Assembly: GCF_032341175.1 (NCBI RefSeq)
Contig: NZ_CP135435.1
Span: 4,216,001 to 4,280,000, forward strand
Direction of reading: 5' to 3'
DNA from: Bacillus sp. DTU_2020_1000418_1_SI_GHA_SEK_038
GTDB taxonomy: Bacteria > Bacillota > Bacilli > Bacillales > Cytobacillaceae
Length of the DNA stretch: 64,000 nt
This document shows, one piece after another, positions 21,174 through 30,115 of this stretch (position 1 is the first letter of the stretch; the number at the start of each line of letters is the position of its first letter). Under the pieces are notes generated by a model that had not been told where the DNA came from, ran no database searches, and saw only the letters and a program-made list of their open reading frames with translations. The translations under genes and the position numbers were made by a program.

Positions 21174-22025
21174 CTATTCGTACGTATAAAAGCCTCTGCC
21201 TGTTTTACGTCCGAGCCAGCCGGCCTTCACGTATTTCCTTAACAGCGGGCATGGGCGGTACTTATCGTCACCAAAGCCCTCTTGGAGCGTTTCCATGATA
21301 TATAAACAAGTATCGAGCCCGATAAAATCTGCCAAAGTAAGCGGCCCCATCGGATGATTCATGCCAAGCTTCATCACTTCATCAATGGCTTCCTTAGAAG
21401 CCACCCCTTCATATAGGGTAAAAATGGCTTCGTTAATCATCGGCATCAGCACTCTGTTTGACACGAAGCCTGGGAAGTCATTGACTTCTACCGGTACTTT
21501 TTTGAGCGTTTTTGTTATGTCCTCGATTGTTTGATAGACTTCATCCGTTGTTGCAAGGCCACGGATAATTTCTACTAGCTTCATAACCGGAACTGGATTC
21601 ATAAAGTGCATTCCAATCACTTTTTCAGGTCGCTTTGTGGCAGCTGCAATTTCTGTGATTGGCAGGGATGACGTATTACTTGCCAAGATGGTGTGTAAAG
21701 GTGCAATTTCATCCAGCTGGCTGAAAATTTTCGTTTTAATTTCCATATTTTCCACGGCTGCTTCGATAATGAGATCCACAGCTTTGGCATCCTGCAGATC
21801 AGTTGATGGTGTGAGATTATTGAGAATCTCTTCCATTTGCTCAGCTGTCATGCGTTCTTTTTCAACCTGGCGGGAAAGGTTTTTCTTGATCACACCTAAA
21901 CCGCGATCAACAAACTCCTGTTTTAAATCATTTAAAAATACGCTGTAGCCTGCTTGTGCACAAACCTGGGCAATCCCTGAGCCCATTTGACCGGCTCCGA
22001 TTACCATAATTTTTTGTACGTTCAT
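21174..22025 (-). CDS. hbd: 3-hydroxybutyryl-CoA dehydrogenase
   Basis: NAD(P)-dependent oxidation/reduction between 3-hydroxybutyryl-CoA and acetoacetyl-CoA; 283 residues. The Rossmann motif [18 protein letters not shown] is near the N-terminus, followed by [13 protein letters not shown], the catalytic His segment [15 protein letters not shown] and the C-terminal helical domain with [19 protein letters not shown]. Corresponds to MmgB of B. subtilis. Ribosome site CGGAGGAA lies within a CCGATCGG palindrome; a similar CCGATCGG lies before the next gene. Confidence 0.93.
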   Translation of the reverse strand: MNVQKIMVIGAGQMGSGIAQVCAQAGYSVFLNDLKQEFVDRGLGVIKKNLSRQVEKERMTAEQMEEILNNLTPSTDLQDAKAVDLIIEAAVENMEIKTKIFSQLDEIAPLHTILASNTSSLPITEIAAATKRPEKVIGMHFMNPVPVMKLVEIIRGLATTDEVYQTIEDITKTLKKVPVEVNDFPGFVSNRVLMPMINEAIFTLYEGVASKEAIDEVMKLGMNHPMGPLTLADFIGLDTCLYIMETLQEGFGDDKYRPCPLLRKYVKAGWLGRKTGRGFYTYE

Positions 22026-22057
22026 TTTTATTCCTCCGATCGGTTGGATGTATATAT

Positions 22058-22186
22058 TGGCTGATGATTATTAACCTTGGTTTGGCTGATAAATTCATTA
22101 TTTAGCTGATAAACATGCAAATTTGGCTGACAAACCTAATGATTTGGCTGATAAATACAGTGAATTGGCTGATAAATTCAGCTTTA
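22058..22186. repeat. R5 array, locus 1 (about 21-bp period)
   Basis: Six copies of (T/A)GGCTGATAAA-like units begin near 22059, 22084, 22104, 22125, 22146 and 22167. The reverse complement, TTTATCAGCCAA, forms the array at 31240-31375. Confidence 0.85.
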
Positions 22187-22259
22187 GTCGTTATTCAATC
22201 AAAATTTGACCGTTATAACGATGAATTCTGCCTGTAAACTAATCCTCTAGGTCATTCAT

Positions 22260-23447
22260 TTAGTTTTTCGGAACCTCAATCATGATGGCATCCCCTTGGC
22301 CACCGCCGCTGCAAATGGCCGCGATGCCGATGCCGCCGCCTCTTCGCTTTAACTCATGCATTAATGTCAAAATAATTCTCGCCCCGCTTGCCCCAATCGG
22401 ATGTCCAAGCGCAACAGCACCGCCATTCACGTTCACCTTATTTTCATCAAGGCTGGCTATTTTTCCGCTCGTTAGCGCGACAGCTGCAAATGCCTCATTA
22501 ATTTCAAAAAGATCAATTTCCTCAATGGATTTCCCCGTCTTTTTCAAAAGCTCGTTGATCACAAGTCCTGGTGTTTTCGGGAAATCCTTCGCTTCCACCG
22601 CAATGGCCGTGTGACCAAGAATAACCGCTGCAGGCTCTTTTCCTTCACGGGCAGCCCTTTCCTCACTCATTAACACGAATGCTGCCGCTCCATCATTCAC
22701 TCCAGGCGCATTGCCGGCCGTGATCGTGCCATCTGGACCGAATGCCGGGCGCAGCTTTGCCAATTTATCAATGGATGTATCCTTTCGAGGAGATTCATCT
22801 TCGGAAATTATGATGGGCTCTCCTTTTCTTTGCGGAACCGAGACGGGAACAATCTCTTCTGCCAGCCTTCCAGCTTCTATTGCGTCAATAGCCAGTTCAT
22901 GACTTCTAAGTGCCCAGCGGTCCTGCTCTTCCCGGCTAATGTCCATTTCTTCCGCTGCCTCATTTCCGTATGTCCCCATATGAACACCTGTGAAACTGCA
23001 GCTTAATCCATCATGTGTCATTAAATCCTTAACTTGCGCATCTCCCATACGGAATCCCCATCGAGCAGTTGGCAGGAAATAAGGCGCTTGGCTCATGGAT
23101 TCCATTCCGCCAGCCACGATTACCTCTTCATCACCGAGGCGGATGATTTGATCCCCTAATGTGACACTGCGCATGCCTGAAGCACAAACCTTATTAACGG
23201 TTTCTGTTTTCACATTCCACGGGATCCCTGCTTTTCTTGCAGCCTGACGGGAAGGAATTTGGCCTTGCCCACCTTGGAGTACCGTTCCGAGAATGACTTC
23301 ACCGACCTCCTCCGGTTTCACACCAGCACGAACTAAAGCCTCTTTCACAGCGAAACCGCCAAGGTCTGAAGCAGAAAAGCTGCTTAATCCCCCAGCAAAC
23401 TTACCAAATGGCGTTCTTGCTCCACCTAAAATTACGGTTCTTCCCAT
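22260..23447 (-). CDS. Acetyl-CoA C-acetyltransferase (thiolase)
   Basis: Thiolytic cleavage or condensation of acetoacetyl-CoA; 395 residues. Catalytic residues: Cys in VNKVCASGMRSV, His in ALGHPIGASGARI, second Cys in AAICSGGGQGDA. The ATG at 23447 (MGRTVILGGARTPFGKF) has an AAAGGAGAG site; an open extension to 23537 is not used in the family. Together with hbd and the acyl-CoA dehydrogenase it mirrors B. subtilis mmgABC. A cre-like box lies at 23566-23579, suggesting carbon catabolite repression. Confidence 0.93.
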   Translation of the reverse strand: MGRTVILGGARTPFGKFAGGLSSFSASDLGGFAVKEALVRAGVKPEEVGEVILGTVLQGGQGQIPSRQAARKAGIPWNVKTETVNKVCASGMRSVTLGDQIIRLGDEEVIVAGGMESMSQAPYFLPTARWGFRMGDAQVKDLMTHDGLSCSFTGVHMGTYGNEAAEEMDISREEQDRWALRSHELAIDAIEAGRLAEEIVPVSVPQRKGEPIIISEDESPRKDTSIDKLAKLRPAFGPDGTITAGNAPGVNDGAAAFVLMSEERAAREGKEPAAVILGHTAIAVEAKDFPKTPGLVINELLKKTGKSIEEIDLFEINEAFAAVALTSGKIASLDENKVNVNGGAVALGHPIGASGARIILTLMHELKRRGGGIGIAAICSGGGQGDAIMIEVPKN

Positions 23448-23565
23448 CAGAATCTCTCCTTTGTTTAATGTGATTTTTTCAATGTGCTTGCCTAATGGAT
23501 TCATTGCGGCCAGGCATTTGACTGAACGCTCGCTCAATATCCATTCAAAAAAATAACCCCTAAAT

Positions 23566-23579
23566 TGTAAGCGCTTTAT
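23566..23579. promoter_or_regulatory. Candidate cre (CcpA) site upstream of the thiolase gene
   Basis: TGTAAGCGCTTTAT closely fits the CcpA operator pattern TGnAAnCGnTnnCA-like with a central palindromic AAGCGCTT. It lies about 120 nt upstream of the thiolase start. B. subtilis mmg genes are known to be catabolite-repressed; use here is inferred. Confidence 0.6.
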
Positions 23580-23638
23580 CTATAATTCTATTTTACTTTA
23601 AAAATAGTAAAAATTAAAACAATTTGCGAAAAATTCAT

Positions 23639-23876
23639 ATAGTTCAACTCAATCCGCAAGGAATGCGGATTGTTAGTTGAACTTAATCACGCTTATAGCG
23701 CCACGTCCTGTGGCTTTCGCCTGACTAGGACATCCTGTCCGTCGTCGGGCCTTTACGGACTGTTAATTCACTTTAGACTTTTTTAACATTTACTATCTTA
23801 TAGTGGATTTTACAGTCCGTTAATCTGCGATATAGTTCAACTTCAATTAGCGAAAATACCAATTGAAGTTGAACTA
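23639..23876. repeat. Hairpin cassette containing R2 copy B, flanked by AGTTCAAC hairpins
   Basis: Left end: AGTTCAACT / AGTTGAACT hairpin with AATCCGCA/TGCGGATT inside (23641-23683). Right end: AGTTCAACTTCAATT (23834-23848) / AATTGAAGTTGAACT (23861-23875). Between them lie CACGTCCTGTGG- and GGACATCCTGTCC-type hairpins and the R2 element (23749-23832), which shares its ends with 2542-2631. It fills the gap between fadF and the thiolase gene. Confidence 0.75.
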
Positions 23877-23884
23877 AAAATTTA

Positions 23885-25996
23885 TTAAGAAACTAAAGTT
23901 TGTTTTTCCCCGATGACTGATTTTTCGAGAATTTCTGCTACATCATACGTATGAACGGTTTCTTCCACTTCTTTCGCCTTCGTTCCGTCCGATAGCATCG
24001 TTAAGCAGTATGGACAGCCTGAGCTAATGACGGATGGACCTGCGGCTAATGCTTGTTCTGTACGAGATACGTTAATGCGGTGTCCGGTTTCTTCCTCCAT
24101 CCACATTAAGCCGCCTCCTGCTCCACAGCACATGCCGGTCTCACGGTTTCTCTCCATTTCCACAAGCTTCACACCAGGAATGGATTTCAAAATTTCGCGT
24201 GGCGGATCATAAACCTCGTTATAGCGGCCTAAATAACAAGAATCATGGAACGTAATCGTTTCATTTACCGGATATTGCGGCTTCAGCTTGCCTTCCTCAA
24301 CAAGCTGCGCAAGGATTTCTGTATGATGGTAAACCTCTGCTGTAAGCCCGAAATCAGGATATTCATTTTTGAAAATATTGTAGGCATGAGGGTCGATTGT
24401 GACGATTTTCTTCACTTCAGCCTTTTCAAATTCCTCAATATTTTTTGTAGCTAACTCCTGGAATAAGAACTCATTTCCAAGACGTCTCGGCGTATCTCCA
24501 GAGTTCTTCTCCTTGTTTCCAAGAATGGCAAACTTCACGCCAGCTTCATTCATTAATTTTGCAAAAGAAAGAGCAATCTTTTGGCTGCGGTTGTCAAATG
24601 AACCCATTGATCCTACCCAGAATAGGTACTCAAACTCTTCCCCGGCTTTATTCATTTCTTTTACAGTTGGTATATGAACATCCTCGCGGGCTTCACGCCA
24701 GTTTTCCTTCTCCTTGCGGTTTAATCCCCAAGGATTTCCTTGACGCTCAATGTTCGTCATAGCACGCTGAGCATCTGCATCCAGCTTCCCTTCTGTTAAA
24801 ACTAAATAACGGCGAAGATCAATAATCTTATCTACATGCTCATTCATAACCGGGCATTGATCTTCACAATTTCGGCAAGTTGTACAAGCCCAGATCTCTT
24901 CTTCTGTAATGACATCCCCAATTAAACTTGGGCTGTAAGCTAATCCAGCAGCCGCTTCCTCTGCCGCTTTTCCCGCACCAGCTAAGGCAATCTGATTGCC
25001 CATTGTATTCGAAAAAGCGAAGGTTGGCACCCACGGCTGTTTGGAAGTAACGGCTGCCCCATGATTCGTTAAATGATCACGAAGCTTTAGAATTAAATCC
25101 ATTGGTGACAGCATTTTGCCTGTTCCCGTTGCTGGACACATATTCGTACAGCGTCCACATTCCACACAAGCATAGAAATCAATCATTTGAAGCTGAGTGA
25201 AATCTTCAATTTTTCCGACTCCAAAGCTCTCCTGTGTTTCATCTTCGAAATCAATTTTTGTTAATTTACCCGGCTTTTCAAGACGGTTGAAATAGACATT
25301 GGCTGGCCCTGCGATTAAGTGCGCATGCTTCGATTGCGGCACATATACAAGGAATGCTAATAGGAAAATTAAATGGATCCACCAAGCAATATAGAACACA
25401 ACAATGGAGGCTGTTTCGCCCATCCATGAGAAAGCTCCTGCAATGACTGATACAACTGGTTCTGTCCATGCTGCTTCATGTCCGTGCCAGATCATGCTCA
25501 TCCCATTTCCAAGTAAAACGGAAAGCATTAATCCACCGATAAAAATAAGCACAAGACCTGATTTAAAGCCTCTTTTTAAACGAACAAGCTTTTCTACATA
25601 TCTGCGGTAGAAGGCCCAAATCACAGCAACAAGAATCATTAAAGTAACAAGTTCCTGGAAAAACGTAAATCCTGAATATAAAGGTCCAAGCGGCAAATGT
25701 GCACCTGGTTTGATTCCCTTAATGATGAAATCAATCGCACCAAATTGGACAAGAATAAACCCGTAGAAAAACATGACGTGTATAATCCCACTTTTCTTAT
25801 CCTTCAACAGCTTCTTTTGGCCAAAGACGTTCACCCAAATTTTATTTAGACGTTCCTTAACATTGTTATCAAACTCTACCTTCTTTCCGAGTTTGATATA
25901 TTCAATTCTCGTTTTAACAACATACACAAACAAACTGACTGCGTAAGCGGTTACAAGGAGAAATCCAATTAGATTCACCCACAACAATCCTGTCAT
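23885..25996 (-). CDS. fadF: Membrane iron-sulfur oxidoreductase FadF (ETF:menaquinone oxidoreductase-like)
   Basis: 703 residues. The N-terminal third carries about six membrane segments and histidines resembling a b-type-haem NarI-like domain; then two 4Fe-4S motifs, CVECGRCTNMCP near 277 and CTTCRNCEDQCP near 371; then two cysteine-rich CCG domains (HDSCYLGRYNEVYDPP..GMCCGAGGG and SSGCPYCLTML). This is the B. subtilis YwjF/FadF family. It probably passes electrons from acyl-CoA dehydrogenases via ETF into the menaquinone pool; that role is inferred. ATG at 25996 with GAGGGGAGAG; first gene of the acyl-CoA region. Confidence 0.9.
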   Translation of the reverse strand: MTGLLWVNLIGFLLVTAYAVSLFVYVVKTRIEYIKLGKKVEFDNNVKERLNKIWVNVFGQKKLLKDKKSGIIHVMFFYGFILVQFGAIDFIIKGIKPGAHLPLGPLYSGFTFFQELVTLMILVAVIWAFYRRYVEKLVRLKRGFKSGLVLIFIGGLMLSVLLGNGMSMIWHGHEAAWTEPVVSVIAGAFSWMGETASIVVFYIAWWIHLIFLLAFLVYVPQSKHAHLIAGPANVYFNRLEKPGKLTKIDFEDETQESFGVGKIEDFTQLQMIDFYACVECGRCTNMCPATGTGKMLSPMDLILKLRDHLTNHGAAVTSKQPWVPTFAFSNTMGNQIALAGAGKAAEEAAAGLAYSPSLIGDVITEEEIWACTTCRNCEDQCPVMNEHVDKIIDLRRYLVLTEGKLDADAQRAMTNIERQGNPWGLNRKEKENWREAREDVHIPTVKEMNKAGEEFEYLFWVGSMGSFDNRSQKIALSFAKLMNEAGVKFAILGNKEKNSGDTPRRLGNEFLFQELATKNIEEFEKAEVKKIVTIDPHAYNIFKNEYPDFGLTAEVYHHTEILAQLVEEGKLKPQYPVNETITFHDSCYLGRYNEVYDPPREILKSIPGVKLVEMERNRETGMCCGAGGGLMWMEEETGHRINVSRTEQALAAGPSVISSGCPYCLTMLSDGTKAKEVEETVHTYDVAEILEKSVIGEKQTLVS

Positions 25997-26090
25997 TATC
26001 GTTAGCTCTCCCCTCTTCAAATGGATTGTCCAGCTTATAATTCTAAAATTTTCAACACAATGAAATTTTCAGAAATTATTCTTTGTCTCT

Positions 26091-26118
26091 ATTATATTAT
26101 GAATGAGCATTCAGTCAA
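26091..26118 (-). promoter_or_regulatory. fadF promoter with embedded FadR-like operator
   Basis: On the minus strand TTGACT (26113-26118), 16-nt spacer, TATAAT (26091-26096). The plus-strand sequence TGAATGAGCATTCAGTCA (26100-26117) matches the B. subtilis FadR consensus TGAATGAnTAnTCATTCA at all but two defined positions and fills the spacer, ideal for repression by a TetR-type regulator. Confidence 0.75.
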
Positions 26119-26236
26119 CACATTTTATTTTAAAAATTTTTCAGTTGACCAACTTACTGCTATATGCTAAGAAAATCATCATATAAATGATTGATCTGGA
26201 GATAATAATTGGAAACCATCACGAGGAGCAGATACG

Positions 26237-27439
26237 ATGAAAGTAACCTCCATCCTTTTTGTAATCTTACTTTTGATCGCTCTTTGGCTGATACTTGATT
26301 TTTACTTTGGGAGACGAAATCAAATAAGCAAACTGACTAAAAAAGAATATCCTTATTGGAACAGCAGCCTAGATTTTTTTGCAAAGGGGCCAGATTTGTT
26401 CGAGGATCTCTTTTCGGAGCTGCAGAAAGCAAAACATCACATTCACATACTATTTTATATTGTAAAGGACGATCGAATTAGTACAGAATTTTTAAATCTC
26501 CTGAAGCAAAAGGCGCGTGAAGGGGTTGAGATCCGCCTCCTTCTGGACTGGCTGGGGAGCCATTTAATTGATAAAAAAACGATCCAATCTTTAGAGAGTG
26601 AGGGTATTCTGTTTTCTTTTTCCCAGCGGCCTAAGTTTCCTTTCCTCTTCTATACGCTGCAGGCTCGCAATCATAGAAAAATTACAGTTATTGACGGGAA
26701 GATTGGGTATATCGGCGGTTTCAATATCGGCAAGGAGTACATCGATTTAGATCCAGTCTTGAGTCCTTGGCGGGACTATCATTTGAAAATAGAGGGTGAG
26801 GGTGTAACTGGGCTGCAAAAGGAATTTCTGATGAATTGGCACCATGACAGCAAGGAGGAATTACTGGATCAGCCAAGCTATTTTCCCACACTCCCTCAGG
26901 GACCGTGCAGACATCAGTTAATTCCCTCGAAAGGTGCATTTCTGGAGGATACCTATACCTCGCTTATTCGGAAGGCAGAAGCGAATATTACCATAGGAAC
27001 ACCTTATTTTATTCCGAGCCGAAGACTGCTGCATGAATTGTCCGATGCCCTTGCAAGAGGAGTCAGCCTTACCGTACTTATCCCAAAGACACCGGACCAT
27101 CCTCTTGTAAAGGAAGCTTCGTATTATTTCTTTAGAAAATTAATCAGGCAAGGTGCGGTCGTTTACAAATTTAAAAATGGCTTTTATCATGCTAAGACCC
27201 TTATTATTGATGATCAAGTATGTGATATTGGCACAACTAATTTTGATCTTCGAAGCTTTTTTTTAAACTATGAAATTAATTGTTATATCTATGATTATGA
27301 CTTTATCCAGAAGGTGCGTCAGGTTATTCAATCAGACATTCGCCAATCCGAACGAATGACACTGGCAGAACTTAATCAATTCAACCCCATCCGGTCGTTT
27401 AAGGAATGGGCGGCGCACTTGATTATTTTGTTTTTGTAA
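26237..27439 (+). CDS. clsB: Cardiolipin synthase-like phospholipase D family protein (YwjE)
   Basis: Joins phosphatidylglycerol molecules to make cardiolipin, by homology. 400 residues: one N-terminal membrane helix (about 3-24), then two HKD catalytic modules, NHRKITVIDGKIGYIGG and YHAKTLIIDD..GTTNFD. It has fewer N-terminal membrane helices than the major ClsA, as expected for YwjE. GAGGAGC ribosome site before ATG at 26237. Transcribed divergently from fadF, as in B. subtilis ywjE-ywjF. Confidence 0.88.
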   Translation: MKVTSILFVILLLIALWLILDFYFGRRNQISKLTKKEYPYWNSSLDFFAKGPDLFEDLFSELQKAKHHIHILFYIVKDDRISTEFLNLLKQKAREGVEIRLLLDWLGSHLIDKKTIQSLESEGILFSFSQRPKFPFLFYTLQARNHRKITVIDGKIGYIGGFNIGKEYIDLDPVLSPWRDYHLKIEGEGVTGLQKEFLMNWHHDSKEELLDQPSYFPTLPQGPCRHQLIPSKGAFLEDTYTSLIRKAEANITIGTPYFIPSRRLLHELSDALARGVSLTVLIPKTPDHPLVKEASYYFFRKLIRQGAVVYKFKNGFYHAKTLIIDDQVCDIGTTNFDLRSFFLNYEINCYIYDYDFIQKVRQVIQSDIRQSERMTLAELNQFNPIRSFKEWAAHLIILFL

Positions 27440-27469
27440 TATCCTTTGATTCCTGTTTTTCTTGGATTC

Positions 27470-27690
27470 GTGGAAATTTTGGAAACAAACATGTTTTCAT
27501 TCCCGATTTTCTCGAAATCGCTAAAATTTGGGAAACATAACTTGTTTTCTTTCCCGTTTTTCCAGTAATCATTAAAATTTAGGAAACATATCTTGTTTTC
27601 TTTCCCGTTTTTCCAGTAATCACTAAAATTTAGGAAACATATCTTGTTTTCTTTCCCGTTTTTCCGAAAATCGCTAAAATTTAGGAAACA
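27470..27690. repeat. R6 tandem array (51-bp period)
   Basis: GGAAACA begins at 27481, 27531, 27582, 27633 and 27684 (spacing 50 then 51). The unit contains TTGTTTTCTTTCCCGTTTTTCC and AATC(A/G)CTAAAATTT. Because 51 is a multiple of three, the minus strand stays open and would encode a 17-residue repeat (NGKENKICFLNFSDYWK); no good ribosome site or conserved start is seen. Confidence 0.85.
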
Positions 27691-27694
27691 AACA

Positions 27695-27770
27695 AAAAAG
27701 CTGGCATGTAATTGGGAGGGAGAGCCCGCTCGATGGGGCTCTCCCTCTCTTTTACATGCCAGCAATCTTT
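27695..27770. terminator. Long bidirectional terminator between clsB and argS
   Basis: AGCTGGCATGTAA (27700-27712) / TTACATGCCAGC (27752-27763) with an inner GGGAGAGCCC / GGGGCTCTCCC stem. The minus-strand side is followed by TTTTTTG, fitting termination of argS. Confidence 0.85.
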
Positions 27771-29441
27771 TTACATTTTCTCCGGAGCCGATACTCCAAT
27801 TAATGCAAGTGCGTTTTTCAATGTGGTTTTTACTGCTTTGATTAATGCCAGTCTTGCTTGCGTCCGTTCTGGGTGCAAGGTATCCAATACTTTCTCAGCG
27901 TTGTAGAAGCTGTGGAACGCAGATGCCAATTCGAAAATATAATTGGTGATTCGGTGCGGTAACCGTTTTTGTGCGGCTTCACCGACTGCTTGTGGGAATT
28001 CACCCAGCTTCTTCAAAACGTCAATTTCCTTTTCAGCTGAAATCAAGGAGAAATCTGCTGAGCTGCTCACCGTTAATCCCTGCTCTTCGCCCTGTCGTAA
28101 AATACTGCAAATCCGCGCATGAGCATATTGCGCATAATAAACAGGGTTTTCATTAGACTCGGAAACGGCTAAATCTAGGTCAAAGTCCATATGCGTATCC
28201 GCGCTTCTCATTGCAAAGAAATAACGAGTTGCATCTAAGCCTACCTCTTCCACTAGATCACGCATCGTTACCGCTTTTCCTGTCCGTTTACTCATTTTCA
28301 TTTTTTCGCCGTTTTTGTATAAATGAACGAGCTGAATAATTTCTACTTCAAGTGCATCACGGTCATAGCCTAATGCTTGAATAGCTGCTTTCATACGCGG
28401 AATATAGCCGTGATGGTCAGCTCCCCAAATATTAATCAGCTTTTCAAAGCCGCGCTCCAGCTTATCCTTGTGGTACGCAATATCTGGTGTTAAGTACGTA
28501 TAAGAACCGTCATTTTTGATCAAAACGCGGTCTTTATCATCGCCAAATGTGGTCGAACGGAACCATGTTGCCCCTTCTTCCTCATAAATATGGCCGTTGT
28601 CCTTTAATTTTTGTAAAGCCGTATCAATTTTTCCATTATGATATAGAGATGTTTCAGAATACCACACATCAAACGGCACACGGAATTCTTCTAGGTCAGC
28701 TTTTAGCTTTGCCATTTCAATCTTTAATCCATATTCACGGAAGAAGTTGAAGCGCTCTTTTTCGTCAGTATGAACGTATTTGTCGCCGAATTCCTCAGCA
28801 AGCTTTTTCCCAATTCCAATAATATCCTCGCCATGGTAGCCGTCAGCAGGCATTTCTTTTTCCAATCCTAATGCCTGGAAGTAACGGGCTTCAACTGAAT
28901 ACGCAAGATTATTAATCTGGTTTCCCGCATCATTAATATAATATTCGCGTGAAACATCGTAGCCAGCTTTCGCTAAAATATTGCACAAAGAATCCCCTAC
29001 AGCCGCACCACGCGCATGCCCAAGGTGAAGGTCCCCAGTCGGATTGGCAGATACAAACTCAACCTGAACCTTTTGATTTCCTCCGACATTCGTTTCCCCG
29101 TACCCATCGCCTGCTTCAAGTACAGCAGGAATTAAGTTCGTTAAATAGCTGTTGTCCATGTAAAAATTAATAAATCCTGGACCTGCAATCTCCATTTTTT
29201 CAATTGAGGCTTGCGATTTATCAAAATTTGCAATCAGGGCCTCCGCAATCATTTTCGGCGCCTTTTTCGCTACGCGTGCAAGCTGCATCGCCATATTCGT
29301 GGAATAATCCCCATGTGCCTTTTCCTTCGGCGTTTCCAAAATAACGTTTGGAATTTGTTCTTCAGTCGCTAAATTCGCTTTGATGACAGCTGCTTTTATT
29401 TCCTGTTTCAGCTTTTCTTGCATTTGTTCTACACTGTTCAA
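27771..29441 (-). CDS. argS: Arginyl-tRNA synthetase
   Basis: Class I aminoacyl-tRNA synthetase charging tRNA-Arg; 556 residues. Additional N-terminal domain (1-110), then [19 protein letters not shown] with the HIGH-type motif HLGH, the KMSKS equivalent [11 protein letters not shown], and the C-terminal anticodon-binding domain. It uses a TTG start at 29441 behind AGGAGGAAG; the TTGA overlaps the ywiB stop, showing translational coupling. No T-box leader is visible. Confidence 0.96.
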   Translation of the reverse strand: MNSVEQMQEKLKQEIKAAVIKANLATEEQIPNVILETPKEKAHGDYSTNMAMQLARVAKKAPKMIAEALIANFDKSQASIEKMEIAGPGFINFYMDNSYLTNLIPAVLEAGDGYGETNVGGNQKVQVEFVSANPTGDLHLGHARGAAVGDSLCNILAKAGYDVSREYYINDAGNQINNLAYSVEARYFQALGLEKEMPADGYHGEDIIGIGKKLAEEFGDKYVHTDEKERFNFFREYGLKIEMAKLKADLEEFRVPFDVWYSETSLYHNGKIDTALQKLKDNGHIYEEEGATWFRSTTFGDDKDRVLIKNDGSYTYLTPDIAYHKDKLERGFEKLINIWGADHHGYIPRMKAAIQALGYDRDALEVEIIQLVHLYKNGEKMKMSKRTGKAVTMRDLVEEVGLDATRYFFAMRSADTHMDFDLDLAVSESNENPVYYAQYAHARICSILRQGEEQGLTVSSSADFSLISAEKEIDVLKKLGEFPQAVGEAAQKRLPHRITNYIFELASAFHSFYNAEKVLDTLHPERTQARLALIKAVKTTLKNALALIGVSAPEKM

Positions 29442-29860
29442 CTTTCTTCCTCCTCTTGGAAATGAATAGATAAATGATATGTACCTGTGCTAGCGCCTTG
29501 CATTTTCATTTCATATAAAAGATCGATAGACCCGGTCCCCGTTTGCTCGTCAAACTGGTGATCCAGCCTTTTTGTCATCGTATCGATTTCAAACACGCCA
29601 TAAGGTGTATGGTAGCTTCCTTTAAGCCTTTTATTCATGATAAAAGGGAGCCTCATTTTCACTGCACCGCTTCGCAATATAAGACCTTCTTTATCAGATA
29701 CTTTGATAATCGTTTTTGCCATTCCTTCTTCCATGGCTTCTTCATATTGAAGAAAGCGGGCATTTTCTTTTATATAGTATCGACCAAATGCGATGAGTTC
29801 AAAAGTATCTTTGCTTTGCCCATCCCGAATATCTGTCTTCACGTTAATTTTAACAGGCAT
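29438..29860 (-). CDS. ywiB: DUF1934 family beta-barrel protein YwiB
   Basis: Small conserved Bacillales protein that forms a calycin-like beta-barrel in known structures; role unclear. About 140 residues from ATG 29860 ([21 protein letters not shown]), with GCGGAGC just upstream; GTG 29893 and TTG 29884 are alternatives. Motifs include [18 protein letters not shown] [14 protein letters not shown] and [11 protein letters not shown]. It overlaps argS by 4 nt, the same pair as in B. subtilis. Confidence 0.85.
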   Translation of the reverse strand: MPVKINVKTDIRDGQSKDTFELIAFGRYYIKENARFLQYEEAMEEGMAKTIIKVSDKEGLILRSGAVKMRLPFIMNKRLKGSYHTPYGVFEIDTMTKRLDHQFDEQTGTGSIDLLYEMKMQGASTGTYHLSIHFQEEEES

Positions 29861-29950
29861 TTGCTCCGCTGGTCTAGTAGACAACGGCCACACATCCTTT
29901 TCGTAACATTATAGTAGACTTTTGCAAAAGGTTCTACTTTTCCCTGTATG

Positions 29951-30045
29951 AAGGCTTGGTGATAAGTCTTATGCATACCTGCTCTCTACGTTATTCGTCC
30001 CGAATAAAACCCGTTTGCATGCATGCATAAGACTTAATATAGCCT
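29951..30045 (-). repeat. R1 structured repeat, copy 3 (upstream of ywiB), short form
   Basis: AAGTCTTATGCAT and ATGCATAAGACTT form a perfect 13-bp stem around the conserved minus-strand loop AAACGGGTTTTATTCGGGA..CGAATAACGTAGAGAGCAGG. It lacks the outer AATGAATTTTGTTG arm. Ends AAGGCT / AGCCT match copy 2. Reads toward ywiB-argS. Confidence 0.85.
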
Positions 30046-30056
30046 ATTTTAAAAAT

Positions 30057-30083
30057 GGAAAAAACGGAGACCCCTGTCTCCGT
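30057..30083 (-). terminator. Terminator after speB
   Basis: ACGGAGAC (30064-30071) / GTCTCCGT (30076-30083); on the minus strand the stem is followed by TTTTTT. Confidence 0.85.
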
Positions 30084-30115
30084 CATCGTTTTTTAAAAAA
30101 GCGCCGCCACTTTTC

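Noticed and set aside
27470..27690. Possible CRISPR array
   Set aside because: Units are contiguous 51-bp near-identical copies without unique spacers; no cas genes nearby. The same reasoning excludes R4, R5 and R7.
27376..27765. 129-residue minus-strand ORF with 17-residue repeats
   Set aside because: It exists because the R6 unit is 51 bp; it crosses a terminator and the clsB 3' end and has no ribosome site.
29441..29600. T-box or other tRNA-sensing leader for argS
   Set aside because: The gene overlaps ywiB and no AGGGTGGNACCGCG-type T-box sequence is present before ywiB.
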